64,000 nt of DNA, from positions 41,692-105,691 of the forward strand of contig JAHZHN010000007.1 in NCBI GenBank assembly GCA_019420275.1. The letters are read 5' to 3'. The position numbers and the translations under genes were made by a program. The notes beneath the pieces are model-generated. The model saw nothing but the letters and a program-made list of their open reading frames with translations, was not told where the DNA came from and did not search any database. Each line of letters starts with the position of its first letter. The first letter of the stretch is position 1. Source of the DNA: Clostridiales bacterium (GTDB lineage: Bacteria > Bacillota > Clostridia > Lachnospirales > Lachnospiraceae). Shown one piece after another: positions 17,879 to 26,108 of the stretch.

Positions 17879-17900
17879 TTTTGCACTTTAAAGTGCAAAA
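17879..17900. repeat. 22-bp perfect palindrome between the attenuator and aroF
   Basis: The centre is CACTTTAAAGTG and the whole 22 bp from 17879 to 17900 reads identically on both strands. It lies downstream of the attenuator T-tract and about 28 bp before the aroF start. It could be a repressor operator, or in RNA a small hairpin near the ribosome site. It shares the TGCAC core with the attenuator stem. Confidence 0.7.
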
Positions 17901-17909
17901 CTAAAGATC

Positions 17910-17950
17910 AAAGAAAAAGACGTGCACTCTTGCCGCAAGAATGCACGTCT
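17910..17950 (-). terminator. Attenuator terminator in the aroF leader
   Basis: On the minus strand AGACGTGCA (17950-17942) pairs with TGCACGTCT (17926-17918). A U-G pair and TCTTGC/GCAAGA extend this to a stem of about 16 bp, followed by TTTTTCTTT. It starts 22 nt after the leader-peptide stop codon and ends about 60 nt before aroF, the classical place for a conditional terminator. Confidence 0.88.
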
Positions 17951-17972
17951 ATGATAATTCTTTCTCTCTGAA

Positions 17973-18080
17973 TTACTTGATCACAGCCGATGATTCATTG
18001 CAGCATAAATTGCCAGGATAAAAATAAAAACCCTGGAAATAGAAGCAATATGTGCAATTGTTCATCTTCTCTGTCATCAT
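17973..18080 (-). CDS. Aromatic-rich leader peptide of the aroF attenuator
   Basis: A 35-codon reading frame starts with ATG at 18080, ten bases after AGGAG, and stops with TAA at 17975-17973. It contains CTYCFYFQGFYFYPG: four Phe and four Tyr within eleven residues. This is the hallmark of a leader peptide whose translation senses charged tRNA-Phe and tRNA-Tyr. The aromatic codons lie between CCAGG and CCTGG arms that could form a pause hairpin. Scarcity of Phe or Tyr would stall the ribosome there and favour readthrough of the terminator at 17910-17950 into aroF. The frame, codons and downstream terminator are seen; the mechanism is inferred from attenuators such as pheA. Confidence 0.85.
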   Translation of the reverse strand: MMTEKMNNCTYCFYFQGFYFYPGNLCCNESSAVIK

Positions 18081-18111
18081 AGTATTATAACTCCTGTTTT
18101 CTTATGTGTTT

Positions 18112-18140
18112 ACGATACCTCATTTAAAAGCAGCTGTCAA
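18112..18140 (-). promoter_or_regulatory. Promoter of the aroF leader transcript
   Basis: On the minus strand a perfect TTGACA (18135-18140) and TATCGT (18112-18117) are exactly 17 bp apart. Transcription would begin near 18105, about 25 nt before the leader-peptide ATG. The region 17852-18200 is thus fully accounted for by promoter, leader peptide, attenuator and palindrome. Confidence 0.75.
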
Positions 18141-18200
18141 TCGATTTTATGAAAAATATTTATGGATTTCATAGATAAAATACATGTATTTTCCCTTCTT

Positions 18201-19250
18201 CTACCATTCCGAGCAAGAATACATCGCTTTGCAAATTGTTATTTTGCCCTGGTGAATATCATCAAATAAATTATTAAGATGTTTCAGATCTGAACGATGC
18301 GTAATCAGATCTGTTGTTTCCAATTTCTGATCATCTATCATTTTCACGGTATATGTCCATTCATTGAACGGCAGATTATTATAATAATTATTCCACACGC
18401 CAGTAAATTTAAGTTCTTTTCTCAAAATCTCGCTATGACAGTTAAGCTCTATTGTTGTATCATGCCTCGGATTTCCCAACAACACAATCATTCCAAATGT
18501 CCTGCTACATTCAATGGCATGATTCCATCCACTAGATGTTCCAGTTCCCTCAATCACCACATCTGCCATTTTGCCATTTGTTATCATTTCTACTTTCTCT
18601 TTACAGTCATCCTCCAAAGAATTTATTACCTCAAACCCTTTTTCTCTGGCAAAATCTACTTTTTTCTGATCAATATCTACCAAGATAGGAAAAACACCAA
18701 ATATTTTGCACCATCTTGCAGCAAGAATCCCGATTGGACCCGCACCAAAAATTACCGCGGTATCTCCACCCTTTATTTCACCTTTCCGTATAGCATGAAG
18801 AGCGACCACAGCAGGTTCTGTCATAGCCAGCTCCTCTACCGATGTTCTCTGGTTTTGTGATGAAATAAAATGCCAAGATGAAGGTAACAAACAATACTCC
18901 GCAAATCCTCCATCCATTCTGGAGCCCAAATTATGATAGCTGCTACACTGCGCATACTGTCCTATTTTACAGCTGTCACATTCCCCACACGGCACTACCG
19001 GATATACTGCGCCAATCTTGCCAATGAGCTCTGAGTTGGCTTCCTCGCCGACTGCAACAACTTCTCCTGCAAATTCATGCCCTAGAGTCACCGGATATAC
19101 CTTTGTACCCAACTGATAAACCCTGGGAATATCTGACCCGCAGATTCCACAGGCTCCAACTCTCAGAAGGATTTCTTTTCCTTTGGGTTCCGGTTTTTCT
19201 ATGTCCTCCAGCTTAAAATCATTAATCCCATGTAGCCGCATAGCCTCCAT
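18201..19250 (-). CDS. Zinc-dependent polyol-phosphate dehydrogenase (GatD/sorbitol dehydrogenase type), first copy in cluster B
   Basis: This 349-residue medium-chain dehydrogenase has catalytic zinc residues Cys in GACGICGSDIPR, His-Glu in LGHEFAGEVV and a structural zinc cluster PCGECDSCKIGQYAQC. The NAD-binding loop is AVIFGAGPIGILAARW. It closely resembles the enzyme at 21069-22127 (same motifs and the same AMYS-type C-terminus), so the two are paralogues. Members such as galactitol-1-phosphate 5-dehydrogenase oxidise an imported hexitol phosphate to a ketose phosphate. It is the last gene of cluster B, after the mannose-family EIIB. The substrate cannot be read from sequence. Confidence 0.88.
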   Translation of the reverse strand: MEAMRLHGINDFKLEDIEKPEPKGKEILLRVGACGICGSDIPRVYQLGTKVYPVTLGHEFAGEVVAVGEEANSELIGKIGAVYPVVPCGECDSCKIGQYAQCSSYHNLGSRMDGGFAEYCLLPSSWHFISSQNQRTSVEELAMTEPAVVALHAIRKGEIKGGDTAVIFGAGPIGILAARWCKIFGVFPILVDIDQKKVDFAREKGFEVINSLEDDCKEKVEMITNGKMADVVIEGTGTSSGWNHAIECSRTFGMIVLLGNPRHDTTIELNCHSEILRKELKFTGVWNNYYNNLPFNEWTYTVKMIDDQKLETTDLITHRSDLKHLNNLFDDIHQGKITICKAMYSCSEW

Positions 19251-19268
19251 ATTTATACACCCTTCTTT

Positions 19269-19739
19269 CTAAATCACATCTTTTACATCAATAACCTTAT
19301 CATCTGGAATTACCTGTATTTTAACTTCGATTCCTTTCTCAATAAACTCTTTTAAAGCAGCCCTTTCTTCCTGATTCGCCGCAATATTCTTATACAATGT
19401 TGTTCTAGTTTCATTAATCCCCATTCCTCCAAGATTAATTTCTTTTAATCTAACTCCTTCTTCTATTACCTCTTTATATGCTAACGGCGATTTCGCCAGA
19501 AGGATGGTGGATACCTTCAGTCCATCCTTTAAAATTGCTGCTGCATCTTTTTCTGAAAATACCCTTACTTTTACTCCGGCTGGAGCTGCCATTTCCAGGA
19601 CAGAGATCATAAATTCATCTTTTGCTACCTTCTTGTCTATAACCATAATTTCTTTTGCCGGAAGTCGTTTCATCCAGGCTGTCATAACCTGTCCATGAAT
19701 CAAACGATCATCTACACGTGCTAATAATATATTTTCCAT
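19269..19739 (-). CDS. PTS EIIB, mannose/fructose/sorbose family (cluster B)
   Basis: The 156-residue EIIB has the family start LLARVDDRLIHGQVMTAW, where the His in RLIHGQV is phosphorylated. The start at 19739 is used because AAAGGAG lies 7 nt upstream and the protein then begins at the conserved N-terminus. EIIA, EIIC and EIID of the same family are at 22135-24138, separated from this gene by four metabolic genes. A split order like this is uncommon but keeps all four subunits in one unit. Confidence 0.9.
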   Translation of the reverse strand: MENILLARVDDRLIHGQVMTAWMKRLPAKEIMVIDKKVAKDEFMISVLEMAAPAGVKVRVFSEKDAAAILKDGLKVSTILLAKSPLAYKEVIEEGVRLKEINLGGMGINETRTTLYKNIAANQEERAALKEFIEKGIEVKIQVIPDDKVIDVKDVI

Positions 19740-19755
19740 AATGTTCTCCTTTTTC

Positions 19756-20316
19756 TTATTCCAAATTAGCGTGCATTTTCCACAGACCATGCATATCTTT
19801 TATCTGTTTTTTTTCTGCAATCATCATTGCCGCTGCATCCTCCATTAATAGCAGGCTCTGTTCAAACAGGCTGCTCATAATCTGCTCAGACGGTATTTCA
19901 TCTTGCAAATTTAATTTCGTACTGCATGGAATGCGCACAAACAGATCCTCATACTCACTCATTGAACTTTCTCTATTCGAACCGATATGTATGACTTTCG
20001 CTTTATATTTCTTGGCAATTTTCGTAATTTCCAGAGGAATCACACTTTCCCCTGAACCTGAACCAACAATCAAAACATCACACTCCGTAATTGCCGGTTC
20101 ATTTACCGCTCCTACATAATTTGCGCGAATTCCCAAATGATTCAGCCTTTTTGCAAATGCTTTCAACATTAAGAGAACTCTCCCAACTCCTGTCATAAAG
20201 ACCTGCTGTGCATCACAAACCATTTGAACAAACTGTTCCATTTCTTCTGCATCCACTGCATCCAAACTCTGTTGCAATTCCTTTAGTATTAAGTCTTTCT
20301 TCTCCTGATATCCCAT
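19756..20316 (-). CDS. hxlB: 6-phospho-3-hexuloisomerase-type SIS protein
   Basis: The 186-residue single-domain SIS isomerase matches HxlB in length and motifs: FMTGVGRVLLMLKAFAKRLNHLG, LIVGSGSGESVIPLEITKIA and the basic helix KYKAKVIHIGSNRESS. HxlB interconverts D-arabino-3-hexulose-6-phosphate and fructose-6-phosphate in the ribulose monophosphate pathway. No HxlA synthase is present, so this is not formaldehyde fixation. In a polyol-PTS operon with two dehydrogenases, a 3-keto hexose phosphate made by oxidising a hexitol phosphate is the plausible substrate. It starts 8 bp after the alsE stop, with AGGTGA before the ATG. Confidence 0.82.
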   Translation of the reverse strand: MGYQEKKDLILKELQQSLDAVDAEEMEQFVQMVCDAQQVFMTGVGRVLLMLKAFAKRLNHLGIRANYVGAVNEPAITECDVLIVGSGSGESVIPLEITKIAKKYKAKVIHIGSNRESSMSEYEDLFVRIPCSTKLNLQDEIPSEQIMSSLFEQSLLLMEDAAAMMIAEKKQIKDMHGLWKMHANLE

Positions 20317-20324
20317 AAAATCAC

Positions 20325-21008
20325 CTATGAAATTGCCTTTATATACTCTTGCTGCATTATATCAAAAGCTTTTTCCACGTTTTCATCCAGATGAAACAGA
20401 CCGGATCCACCCATGATGTAGATATCCGCTCCTGCTTCTTTCAACAGTCTGAACGTATCGGAATTACAAGAACCATCGATCTGAATTTTATAGTGAAATC
20501 CAAATTTCTCCCTCATCTTTTTGGCTTCTTTGATCTTCTCAAGCATTTCTGTTATGAAAGGCTGCCCAGAAAATCCTACATCCACAGTCATGATCGTCAA
20601 AATATCAATCCTGTCTAAATAATGCTTTGCGGATTCCAGAGGCGTTGCAGGATTTAAAACCAGTCCTTTCGCACATCCCAACTCTTCTATCCGATTTAAA
20701 GTTCGGAATGCATCTCCTTCAATCGTCTCTGCATGAACCGATATGATATCCGCTCCTGCTTTCGCCACCTGGCCAATCCAGTCATTGGGGCATGTGGTCA
20801 TTAAATGAACATCGATTGGGAGGGTACTAATTTTCTTAAATGCCTTTACCAAATCAGGTGACAATGTTATATTTTTGCAGTAATGTCCATCCATAATATC
20901 TACATGGTACATTCCTGCTCGTCTATTAAGAGTTTCAATCTGTTCCTTTATTTTCAAGAAATCCATACACATCAATGAGATGGAAAACTCGTTCTTGCTT
21001 TCTATCAT
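20325..21008 (-). CDS. alsE: D-allulose-6-phosphate 3-epimerase (ribulose-phosphate epimerase family)
   Basis: The 227-residue barrel matches Escherichia coli AlsE closely in recalled motifs: SISLMCMDFLKIKEQIE, YHVDIMDGHYCKNITLSPDLV, DVHLMTTCPNDWI, VLNPATPLE, MTVDVGFSGQPFI and QIDGSCNSDTF. AlsE converts D-allulose-6-phosphate to fructose-6-phosphate. The paired metal/acid Asp residues are in VDIMDGH and QIDGSC. The start at 21008 has AAAGGAG 6 nt upstream; an earlier ATG at 21026 has no ribosome site. With the dehydrogenases alongside, the allulose phosphate probably comes from oxidation of an allitol- or altritol-type hexitol phosphate. Confidence 0.88.
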   Translation of the reverse strand: MIESKNEFSISLMCMDFLKIKEQIETLNRRAGMYHVDIMDGHYCKNITLSPDLVKAFKKISTLPIDVHLMTTCPNDWIGQVAKAGADIISVHAETIEGDAFRTLNRIEELGCAKGLVLNPATPLESAKHYLDRIDILTIMTVDVGFSGQPFITEMLEKIKEAKKMREKFGFHYKIQIDGSCNSDTFRLLKEAGADIYIMGGSGLFHLDENVEKAFDIMQQEYIKAIS

Positions 21009-21068
21009 TCTTTCTCCTTTCCTCATTTTTTATTATCATACAGGCTCCTTTTTACAGGAGCCCCATTT

Positions 21069-22127
21069 CTAATCACAGGCACTGTACATAGCCTTACAAA
21101 TTATTGCTTTATGTTCATAAATATCCTTGAACAACTGCTGCATTCCCTCGATTCCGGCTGTATGAGTAATTAAATCTTCTACTTTCATCCTGCCTTCATC
21201 TAGCATTTTTACTGTATACTGCCATTCATTAAGAGGGATTGCCGCATAATAAGAATTCCATACCCCATGGATTTCAATTTCTTTTCTCAGAATCTGACTG
21301 TGATTTTCTAGCTGTATCTCCGTATTCTTATTTGGATTTCCCAAAAGGGCAATGGACCCGAACGTTCTGACATACTTGACTGCCTGATTCCATGCTGCAG
21401 ATGTCCCTGTTCCCTCAATTACAACATCCGCCGTTCTTTTTCCTGTCGTCTTCTCCATGAAATCTCCGATATCTTCTTCTATAGAATTTACAATCCACAG
21501 ACCTCTTTCCTCAGCAAACTGTTTCTTTACCGGATCAATGTCCACCATGATCACATGCCGCGCACCAAAAATTTCCGCCCATCTAGCCGACATGATTCCA
21601 ATTGGACCCGCACCAAAAATCAGTACTGTATCCCCAGCCGTTACCCCTCCTCTGCGGACTGCATGCTGTGCAACAGTTGCCGGCTCAATCATCGCCAGTT
21701 CTTTTCCTGTCACTTCTGGATTTTCTGAAAAAATCAGATGCCATCTCGAAGGAATTATGCAGTACTCTGCAAATCCTCCATCACATCTAGATCCCAAATA
21801 ATTGTAATCGGTACATTGGGCATAATGTCCAGTTTCACAAAATTCACATTTCCTGCACGGAATCAATGGAAATACTCCTGCTTTTTTCCCTATCAATCCC
21901 TGATCTTCCTGCTTTGATACCTCCACGATTGTTCCAGAAAATTCATGTCCAATCGTAATGGGAAATACATGAGCTCCCAGCTCAAACACTCTTGGCAGAT
22001 CGGAACCACAAATTCCGCACGCCTCCACCTTCATTAAAATTTCATCCTCTTTTAAATCTCTTAATTCGACCTCTTCGCACCTAAAATCTCCAATCGAGCG
22101 AAGACGCAATGCTTTCATTTTCTTCAT
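21069..22127 (-). CDS. Zinc-dependent polyol-phosphate dehydrogenase (GatD/sorbitol dehydrogenase type), second copy in cluster B
   Basis: This 352-residue medium-chain dehydrogenase has the zinc motif EACGICGSDLPRVFELG, GHEFSGTIVEV, the structural Cys set PCRKCEFCETGHYAQC and the NAD loop LIFGAGPIGIMSARWAE. It is a close paralogue of the enzyme at 18201-19250; both retain all ligands, so both are probably active and have diverged in substrate. It lies between the mannose-family EIIA and alsE, making it the likely source of the ketose phosphate for AlsE. The ribosome site (AAGGAG) is 14 nt from the first ATG, so the start could be off by a few codons. Confidence 0.88.
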   Translation of the reverse strand: MKKMKALRLRSIGDFRCEEVELRDLKEDEILMKVEACGICGSDLPRVFELGAHVFPITIGHEFSGTIVEVSKQEDQGLIGKKAGVFPLIPCRKCEFCETGHYAQCTDYNYLGSRCDGGFAEYCIIPSRWHLIFSENPEVTGKELAMIEPATVAQHAVRRGGVTAGDTVLIFGAGPIGIMSARWAEIFGARHVIMVDIDPVKKQFAEERGLWIVNSIEEDIGDFMEKTTGKRTADVVIEGTGTSAAWNQAVKYVRTFGSIALLGNPNKNTEIQLENHSQILRKEIEIHGVWNSYYAAIPLNEWQYTVKMLDEGRMKVEDLITHTAGIEGMQQLFKDIYEHKAIICKAMYSACD

Positions 22128-22134
22128 CTCTGTC

Positions 22135-22527
22135 TCACTCTCTCCTTAATGACCGGATGCCCTTTGCACCCGCTTCTTCTACTTTCTTTGTAAGTGTATC
22201 CATCGTCATATCTTTTGTTCGCTCCAGCGATGCCGTAATTAGCATTGCCAAATTCATCCCTGTAATAATATGTACATTCAATTCCTTACTCAACGCACAA
22301 ATTGTATTAAATGGTGTTCCTCCTATCAAATCTACCAATACCAGAACACCCTCACCTGTATCGAGTCTTTCTATCGTCTCTTTTACCCGTTTTCGATAAT
22401 AATCCGGACTCTCCCCTTCTTTCAGGGAAACACTTTCTGTTTGCCTCATCGTTCCGGCCACCATAGACACACTGTTTAGAATTCCTTTACACATATCTCC
22501 ATGGCTAATTACTGCTATTCCTACCAT
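22135..22527 (-). CDS. PTS EIIA, mannose family (cluster B)
   Basis: The 130-residue EIIA has the phosphorylated His9 in VGIAVISHGDM and the family motif LVLVDLIGGTPFNTICAL. It passes phosphate to the EIIB at 19269-19739. It follows EIID on the same strand, 19 bp away, and precedes the second dehydrogenase by 7 bp. Confidence 0.93.
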   Translation of the reverse strand: MVGIAVISHGDMCKGILNSVSMVAGTMRQTESVSLKEGESPDYYRKRVKETIERLDTGEGVLVLVDLIGGTPFNTICALSKELNVHIITGMNLAMLITASLERTKDMTMDTLTKKVEEAGAKGIRSLRRE

Positions 22528-22546
22528 TTATCTTCCTCCCAGAAAT

Positions 22547-23386
22547 TTATGATGACGCTGCTACTGCCAGAATGCCTGTTAAGGATGCAATAATACCTAC
22601 AACAAACAAAATAACAATGATGTACGTCGGTTTTACCTTTTTGCTCAACAACTTCCAAACCAATAAAGTTGCGATTAGCGGAAGCATTCCTGGAAGAAGA
22701 GAATTTAAAATATCCTGGAAATTAATACCTACCTGTCCTACTTTGAAAGCAATCGGAGTTTCAATATTAACTCTGGTGGCTGCCATGTTTCCGACAACCA
22801 TTAGACCTACGATACTGAATATTTCTGTAATACGGTTTAATGTTCCCGCCTTTAAAATTTTCAATATTGCAGATTTTCCCTGTTTATATCCCATCATATA
22901 CATGGCATAGCCCATACCAATCATAAGTACCTTATAAGCAATTTCAAAAATGATCGGTCCAGCTACGTTTCCGGCCAGCGCAAGACTGCATGCGATTCCC
23001 GCAAGAATGGGATATGCAATTCCCTGAGAAACCGTATCTCCAATACCCGCCATTGGACCCATCAAACCGGTTCTTACCGCATTGATATCTTCTGCATCTA
23101 CATCTTCTCCATTCGCCGCCTGCTCTTCCATAGAAGCTGCCACCCCATGAATCACCGTCCCAATCCAAGAAGGCTCTGTATTAAAAAATACCATGTATTT
23201 TTTTAGTGCCCTTGCCTGATCTTCTTTCCTCTTGTACAACCTCCGTACAATCGGAACCATTGCATTTGTCGTTCCGAGAGCTTGAAGGCGCTCATAATTG
23301 TAACAAGTCTCACTAGAATACCCCAACAGGAAATGTTTGATTAAATCCTTTTTTTGTAATCTCACTTTCTCTTCTGCCATAGTCAT
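22547..23386 (-). CDS. PTS EIID, mannose family (cluster B)
   Basis: The 279-residue membrane subunit is found only in mannose-family PTS. Motifs are DLIKHFLLGYSSETCYNYER, FFNTEPSWIGTVIHGVAASM and MGPMAGIGDTVSQGIAYPIL. Membrane helices occupy the C-terminal half. It overlaps the EIIC gene by 4 bp, so the two are translationally coupled and assemble together. Confidence 0.93.
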   Translation of the reverse strand: MTMAEEKVRLQKKDLIKHFLLGYSSETCYNYERLQALGTTNAMVPIVRRLYKRKEDQARALKKYMVFFNTEPSWIGTVIHGVAASMEEQAANGEDVDAEDINAVRTGLMGPMAGIGDTVSQGIAYPILAGIACSLALAGNVAGPIIFEIAYKVLMIGMGYAMYMMGYKQGKSAILKILKAGTLNRITEIFSIVGLMVVGNMAATRVNIETPIAFKVGQVGINFQDILNSLLPGMLPLIATLLVWKLLSKKVKPTYIIVILFVVGIIASLTGILAVAASS

Positions 23387-24138
23387 GCTTCTCCTTTCTC
23401 TTTATTCTTTGCGGTAAAGACATAAACCAATACACCAATACAAGCCGCAAAAACAGTAACTGCCATCGTATCAAGCTTCGCATAAATGGTTATAAAATAA
23501 CCGATAAAGAAAAATGCGATGATTTTTCTTTTTCCCAGAAAACTTAACAACATCGCGATACCTAACGCAGGCATCAATGCTCCAACAACATTTAACGCAT
23601 CAATCATCGGCTGTGGAATTGCCGCCAACGCTTTTGTAGCAAAATCTCCTCCAAAATACACCAAACAAAATGCCGGAATTCCATAAAGAATACAAGCCGT
23701 AATGCAAGACGGAACGTAATTCATCAGTCGCACGCCTGTAATATTTCCCTCTTCCAAATATTTATCAGCTTTATGTACCCAGAAACTATTGATCGTCATA
23801 TACGCCTGATTAATCAAAATTCCCAAAAGAGAAAATGGGACCGCAAAGGTCGGCGCAAGATTCGGGGAGGCTCCTGACACAATTGTCAGAGCAGTACCAA
23901 AAACACCTGCTACCATCAAATTACCCGGCATAGTTCCTCCTGCTGTAATCCATCCAAGATAAGTCAGCTGAATATAGGCTGCTGCCTTCATTCCTGTAAT
24001 CGGTTCTCCCATAACCAGTGCTACCAAGAATCCAGCCCAGATTGGATACAACCATGTCCTTGTAATAACATGACTGAACCACCATTGGCTTCCGACTGCG
24101 ATCACTGCCACTAAGATTGCTGAAATTAACATGTTCAT
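23383..24138 (-). CDS. PTS EIIC, mannose/sorbose family (cluster B)
   Basis: The 251-residue permease has about seven membrane helices and the family segments WAGFLVALVMGEPITGMKAA and YLGWITAGGTMPGNLMVAGV. It forms the channel with EIID. An AAGGAGGAG site is directly before the ATG. A 270-bp gap separates it from the galactitol-family EIIC upstream, so a second promoter there is possible, though I could not identify one with confidence. Confidence 0.92.
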   Translation of the reverse strand: MNMLISAILVAVIAVGSQWWFSHVITRTWLYPIWAGFLVALVMGEPITGMKAAAYIQLTYLGWITAGGTMPGNLMVAGVFGTALTIVSGASPNLAPTFAVPFSLLGILINQAYMTINSFWVHKADKYLEEGNITGVRLMNYVPSCITACILYGIPAFCLVYFGGDFATKALAAIPQPMIDALNVVGALMPALGIAMLLSFLGKRKIIAFFFIGYFITIYAKLDTMAVTVFAACIGVLVYVFTAKNKEKGEA

Positions 24139-24207
24139 CTCCTCCTTGTATTATTATTTCTTTTCACGACTCACTCGCAAGTTTTACCATAGGATTGGAA
24201 TTAATCT

Positions 24208-24364
24208 TCATTGAAATATCAATATTTTCTCAAATCCCTGTGTATCCTCACTGAGCATATACCAGATGGAGGATCAACACTCGGCATGGATACTGACTTG
24301 GTGCCCATCATCTGCCATGTCGAAAGTCATCTCCTATCTGATATACATTGTATCTTTTATTCAT
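24208..24364 (-). pseudogene. Possible decayed small coding sequence in the EIIC-EIIC gap
   Basis: The 24139-24408 gap contains an ATG at 24364 with GGAG 7 nt upstream that reads MNKRYNVYQIGDDFRHG, then stops. In the next frame protein-like sequence continues (ADDGHQVSIHAEC, a TGA, then SSIWYMLSEDTQGFEKI) to a stop at 24208. One frameshift and one nonsense change would join these into a protein of about 50 residues. I do not recognise it. It could equally be chance, since the same bases are also open on the plus strand. No clear terminator or promoter was found in the gap. Confidence 0.25.
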
Positions 24365-24408
24365 GTACCCGCTCCATACCAATTGATTTCCCAAATACGG
24401 CAATATTT

Positions 24409-25812
24409 TTATTCTTTTTCTTTATCCTTCTTTTTAAATCCTGGATTCATATCATACTGAAACCATTCTTCTCCCTCGTCTCTATTCTCAATCATCTCTG
24501 GTATAAGAATCATTATGATTACAATGCCTATGAGGATTGTTAGCGTTCCAATAGAGCCAATCTCCCTAAGATACTTTCCTAAAAAAATCCCCACTAGGCC
24601 AATATCGGGTTCAGGAAATGTCACATGCTGAGCAGATAATTCCCCGATGTACGGAAGAAAAATCTCTGGCAAAACAGACATAGTCACTCCGTTTATAAAC
24701 CCTCCAATTACCGCTCCTCTTCTGCCACCCGTAGAATTTCCATATACTCCTGCTGTTGCTCCACAAAAAAAATGTGCCATGATTCCCGGAAAAATCACCG
24801 TCACCTTGCATGCAACCATAATCCCCATAGCAACTAATCCTCCACAAAAAGAAGATAAAAAACCTACCATCAATGCATTGGGAGAATACGAAAATACTAC
24901 AGGACAGTCTACCGCAGGCTTTGCGTCCGGAATCCATGTATCCGCAATTCCTTTCACTGCAGGAACAATTTCATTGATAAACCAACGAATTCCCGTTGTT
25001 ACAATTACAAACCCAACCGTAAATGCAAGTGCCTGTGAAACCGAATAAACAAGATAATCTTTTCCGTCAGACAACTCAGCTTCAACAAATGTACTGCCAC
25101 TGGCATAAGCTGCGGCCACATAAAACAGAATCATTGTCACCGCTATGATAATAGAGGAATCTCTTAAAAATGCCAGTTTTTTAGGAAATTTCATATCCTC
25201 CGCGGATTTTGAATTTTCTCCGTACACCTTTCCCAACCATGCTGCCAGAAGGTATGTAATTCCCCCAAAATGTCCTACTGCAATCGTGTCATTCCCACAT
25301 ATTTTTTCAGTATATCGCTGAATCATAGCTGGTGAAAACACCATAGCAATTCCCATAGACAGACTGCCCAGAACAAAAAAGACCGGTCCTTCCAGATGTG
25401 CCGATCTTAAAACTCCTGTTACCATACAGGCCATATACAGCATCTGATGTCCTGTCATAAACACATAATGAAATCTCGTAATCTTTGCCAAGACAAGATT
25501 TACAACGATTCCCAAAACCATAATGATGGATATGTCCGATCCATATAAATCTACCGCAATTCCCGATATTCCTTCTACACTCAAAATCACTCCTGCTGTA
25601 TGAAATCCTTTCTGCATCATAACTCCGAAAGCCTCCACCGATTGTGCAATAATGTTCCCGCCTATACTAATGATCATAAAGCCTATCATAGACTTTAAGG
25701 TTCCTCTCACAATTGTTTCAAAGCTTTTTCTTTGAAGAACCAGCCCTAAAAAAACAATTCCGCCAATTAGAATAACCGGTTCCAGCAAAAAGTCACGGAT
25801 CATATTTATCAT
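24409..25812 (-). CDS. PTS EIIC, galactitol family (cluster B)
   Basis: The 467-residue permease begins INMIRDFLLEPVILIGGIVF and contains the segments VGHFGGITYLLAAWLGKVYG, HFFCGATAGVYGNSTGGRRG and GGFINGVTMSVLPEIF. These resemble the SgaT/UlaA (ascorbate) branch as well as galactitol permeases; the two groups share a fold and I cannot separate them with confidence. About ten or eleven membrane helices are apparent. It follows its EIIB by 14 bp. With the mannose-family genes downstream, this is the first of two complete transporters in one island. Confidence 0.82.
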   Translation of the reverse strand: MINMIRDFLLEPVILIGGIVFLGLVLQRKSFETIVRGTLKSMIGFMIISIGGNIIAQSVEAFGVMMQKGFHTAGVILSVEGISGIAVDLYGSDISIIMVLGIVVNLVLAKITRFHYVFMTGHQMLYMACMVTGVLRSAHLEGPVFFVLGSLSMGIAMVFSPAMIQRYTEKICGNDTIAVGHFGGITYLLAAWLGKVYGENSKSAEDMKFPKKLAFLRDSSIIIAVTMILFYVAAAYASGSTFVEAELSDGKDYLVYSVSQALAFTVGFVIVTTGIRWFINEIVPAVKGIADTWIPDAKPAVDCPVVFSYSPNALMVGFLSSFCGGLVAMGIMVACKVTVIFPGIMAHFFCGATAGVYGNSTGGRRGAVIGGFINGVTMSVLPEIFLPYIGELSAQHVTFPEPDIGLVGIFLGKYLREIGSIGTLTILIGIVIIMILIPEMIENRDEGEEWFQYDMNPGFKKKDKEKE

Positions 25813-25825
25813 TCGTTCTTCCTCT

Positions 25826-26104
25826 CTATCTGCCGCCTAATGCTTCATACAACTTTTCTCTTAATTCATCTTCATCAATTATAGAATTCAATATGATTAA
25901 ATTTGGAAATCCTTGCATGATATCCTCTAAATCTTTTGCGATCACAAAATAATCCGCATCATGTTCTTTTACTTCATATACTGCTCCATGAGTTGTTCGA
26001 TATCTCCCTGACATCCCCCATTTCTCCAATAATCCCCGGACATTCATTTCTACAACAAAACTTGATCCCAACCCTGTTCCACACACTGTCATAATGGTCT
26101 TCAT
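25826..26104 (-). CDS. PTS EIIB, galactitol/ascorbate type (cluster B)
   Basis: The 92-residue EIIB has active-site Cys8 in IMTVCGTGLGSSFVVEMNV, the start typical of SgaB/GatB proteins. It lies between its EIIA (4 bp away) and EIIC. Confidence 0.9.
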   Translation of the reverse strand: MKTIMTVCGTGLGSSFVVEMNVRGLLEKWGMSGRYRTTHGAVYEVKEHDADYFVIAKDLEDIMQGFPNLIILNSIIDEDELREKLYEALGGR

Positions 26105-26108
26105 ATAA

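Noticed and set aside
19756..20316. Ribulose monophosphate (formaldehyde) pathway
   Set aside because: HxlB occurs without HxlA; the neighbouring epimerase is AlsE-like, not 3-hexulose-6-phosphate synthase.
24139..24208. Sigma-54 type promoter before the mannose-family PTS
   Set aside because: A TGG...TTGC match has the wrong spacing between GG and GC, and no sigma-54 activator domain is present in the PRD regulator.
24266..24320. Selenocysteine use at the in-frame TGA of the small frame in the cluster B gap
   Set aside because: No supporting SECIS-like hairpin was identified and the frame itself is doubtful; decay or chance is simpler.
24211..24543. 110-residue plus-strand open frame across the cluster B gap
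   Set aside because: It runs into the EIIC coding region on the opposite strand, has no convincing ribosome site and shows hydrophobic bias typical of antisense to coding DNA.
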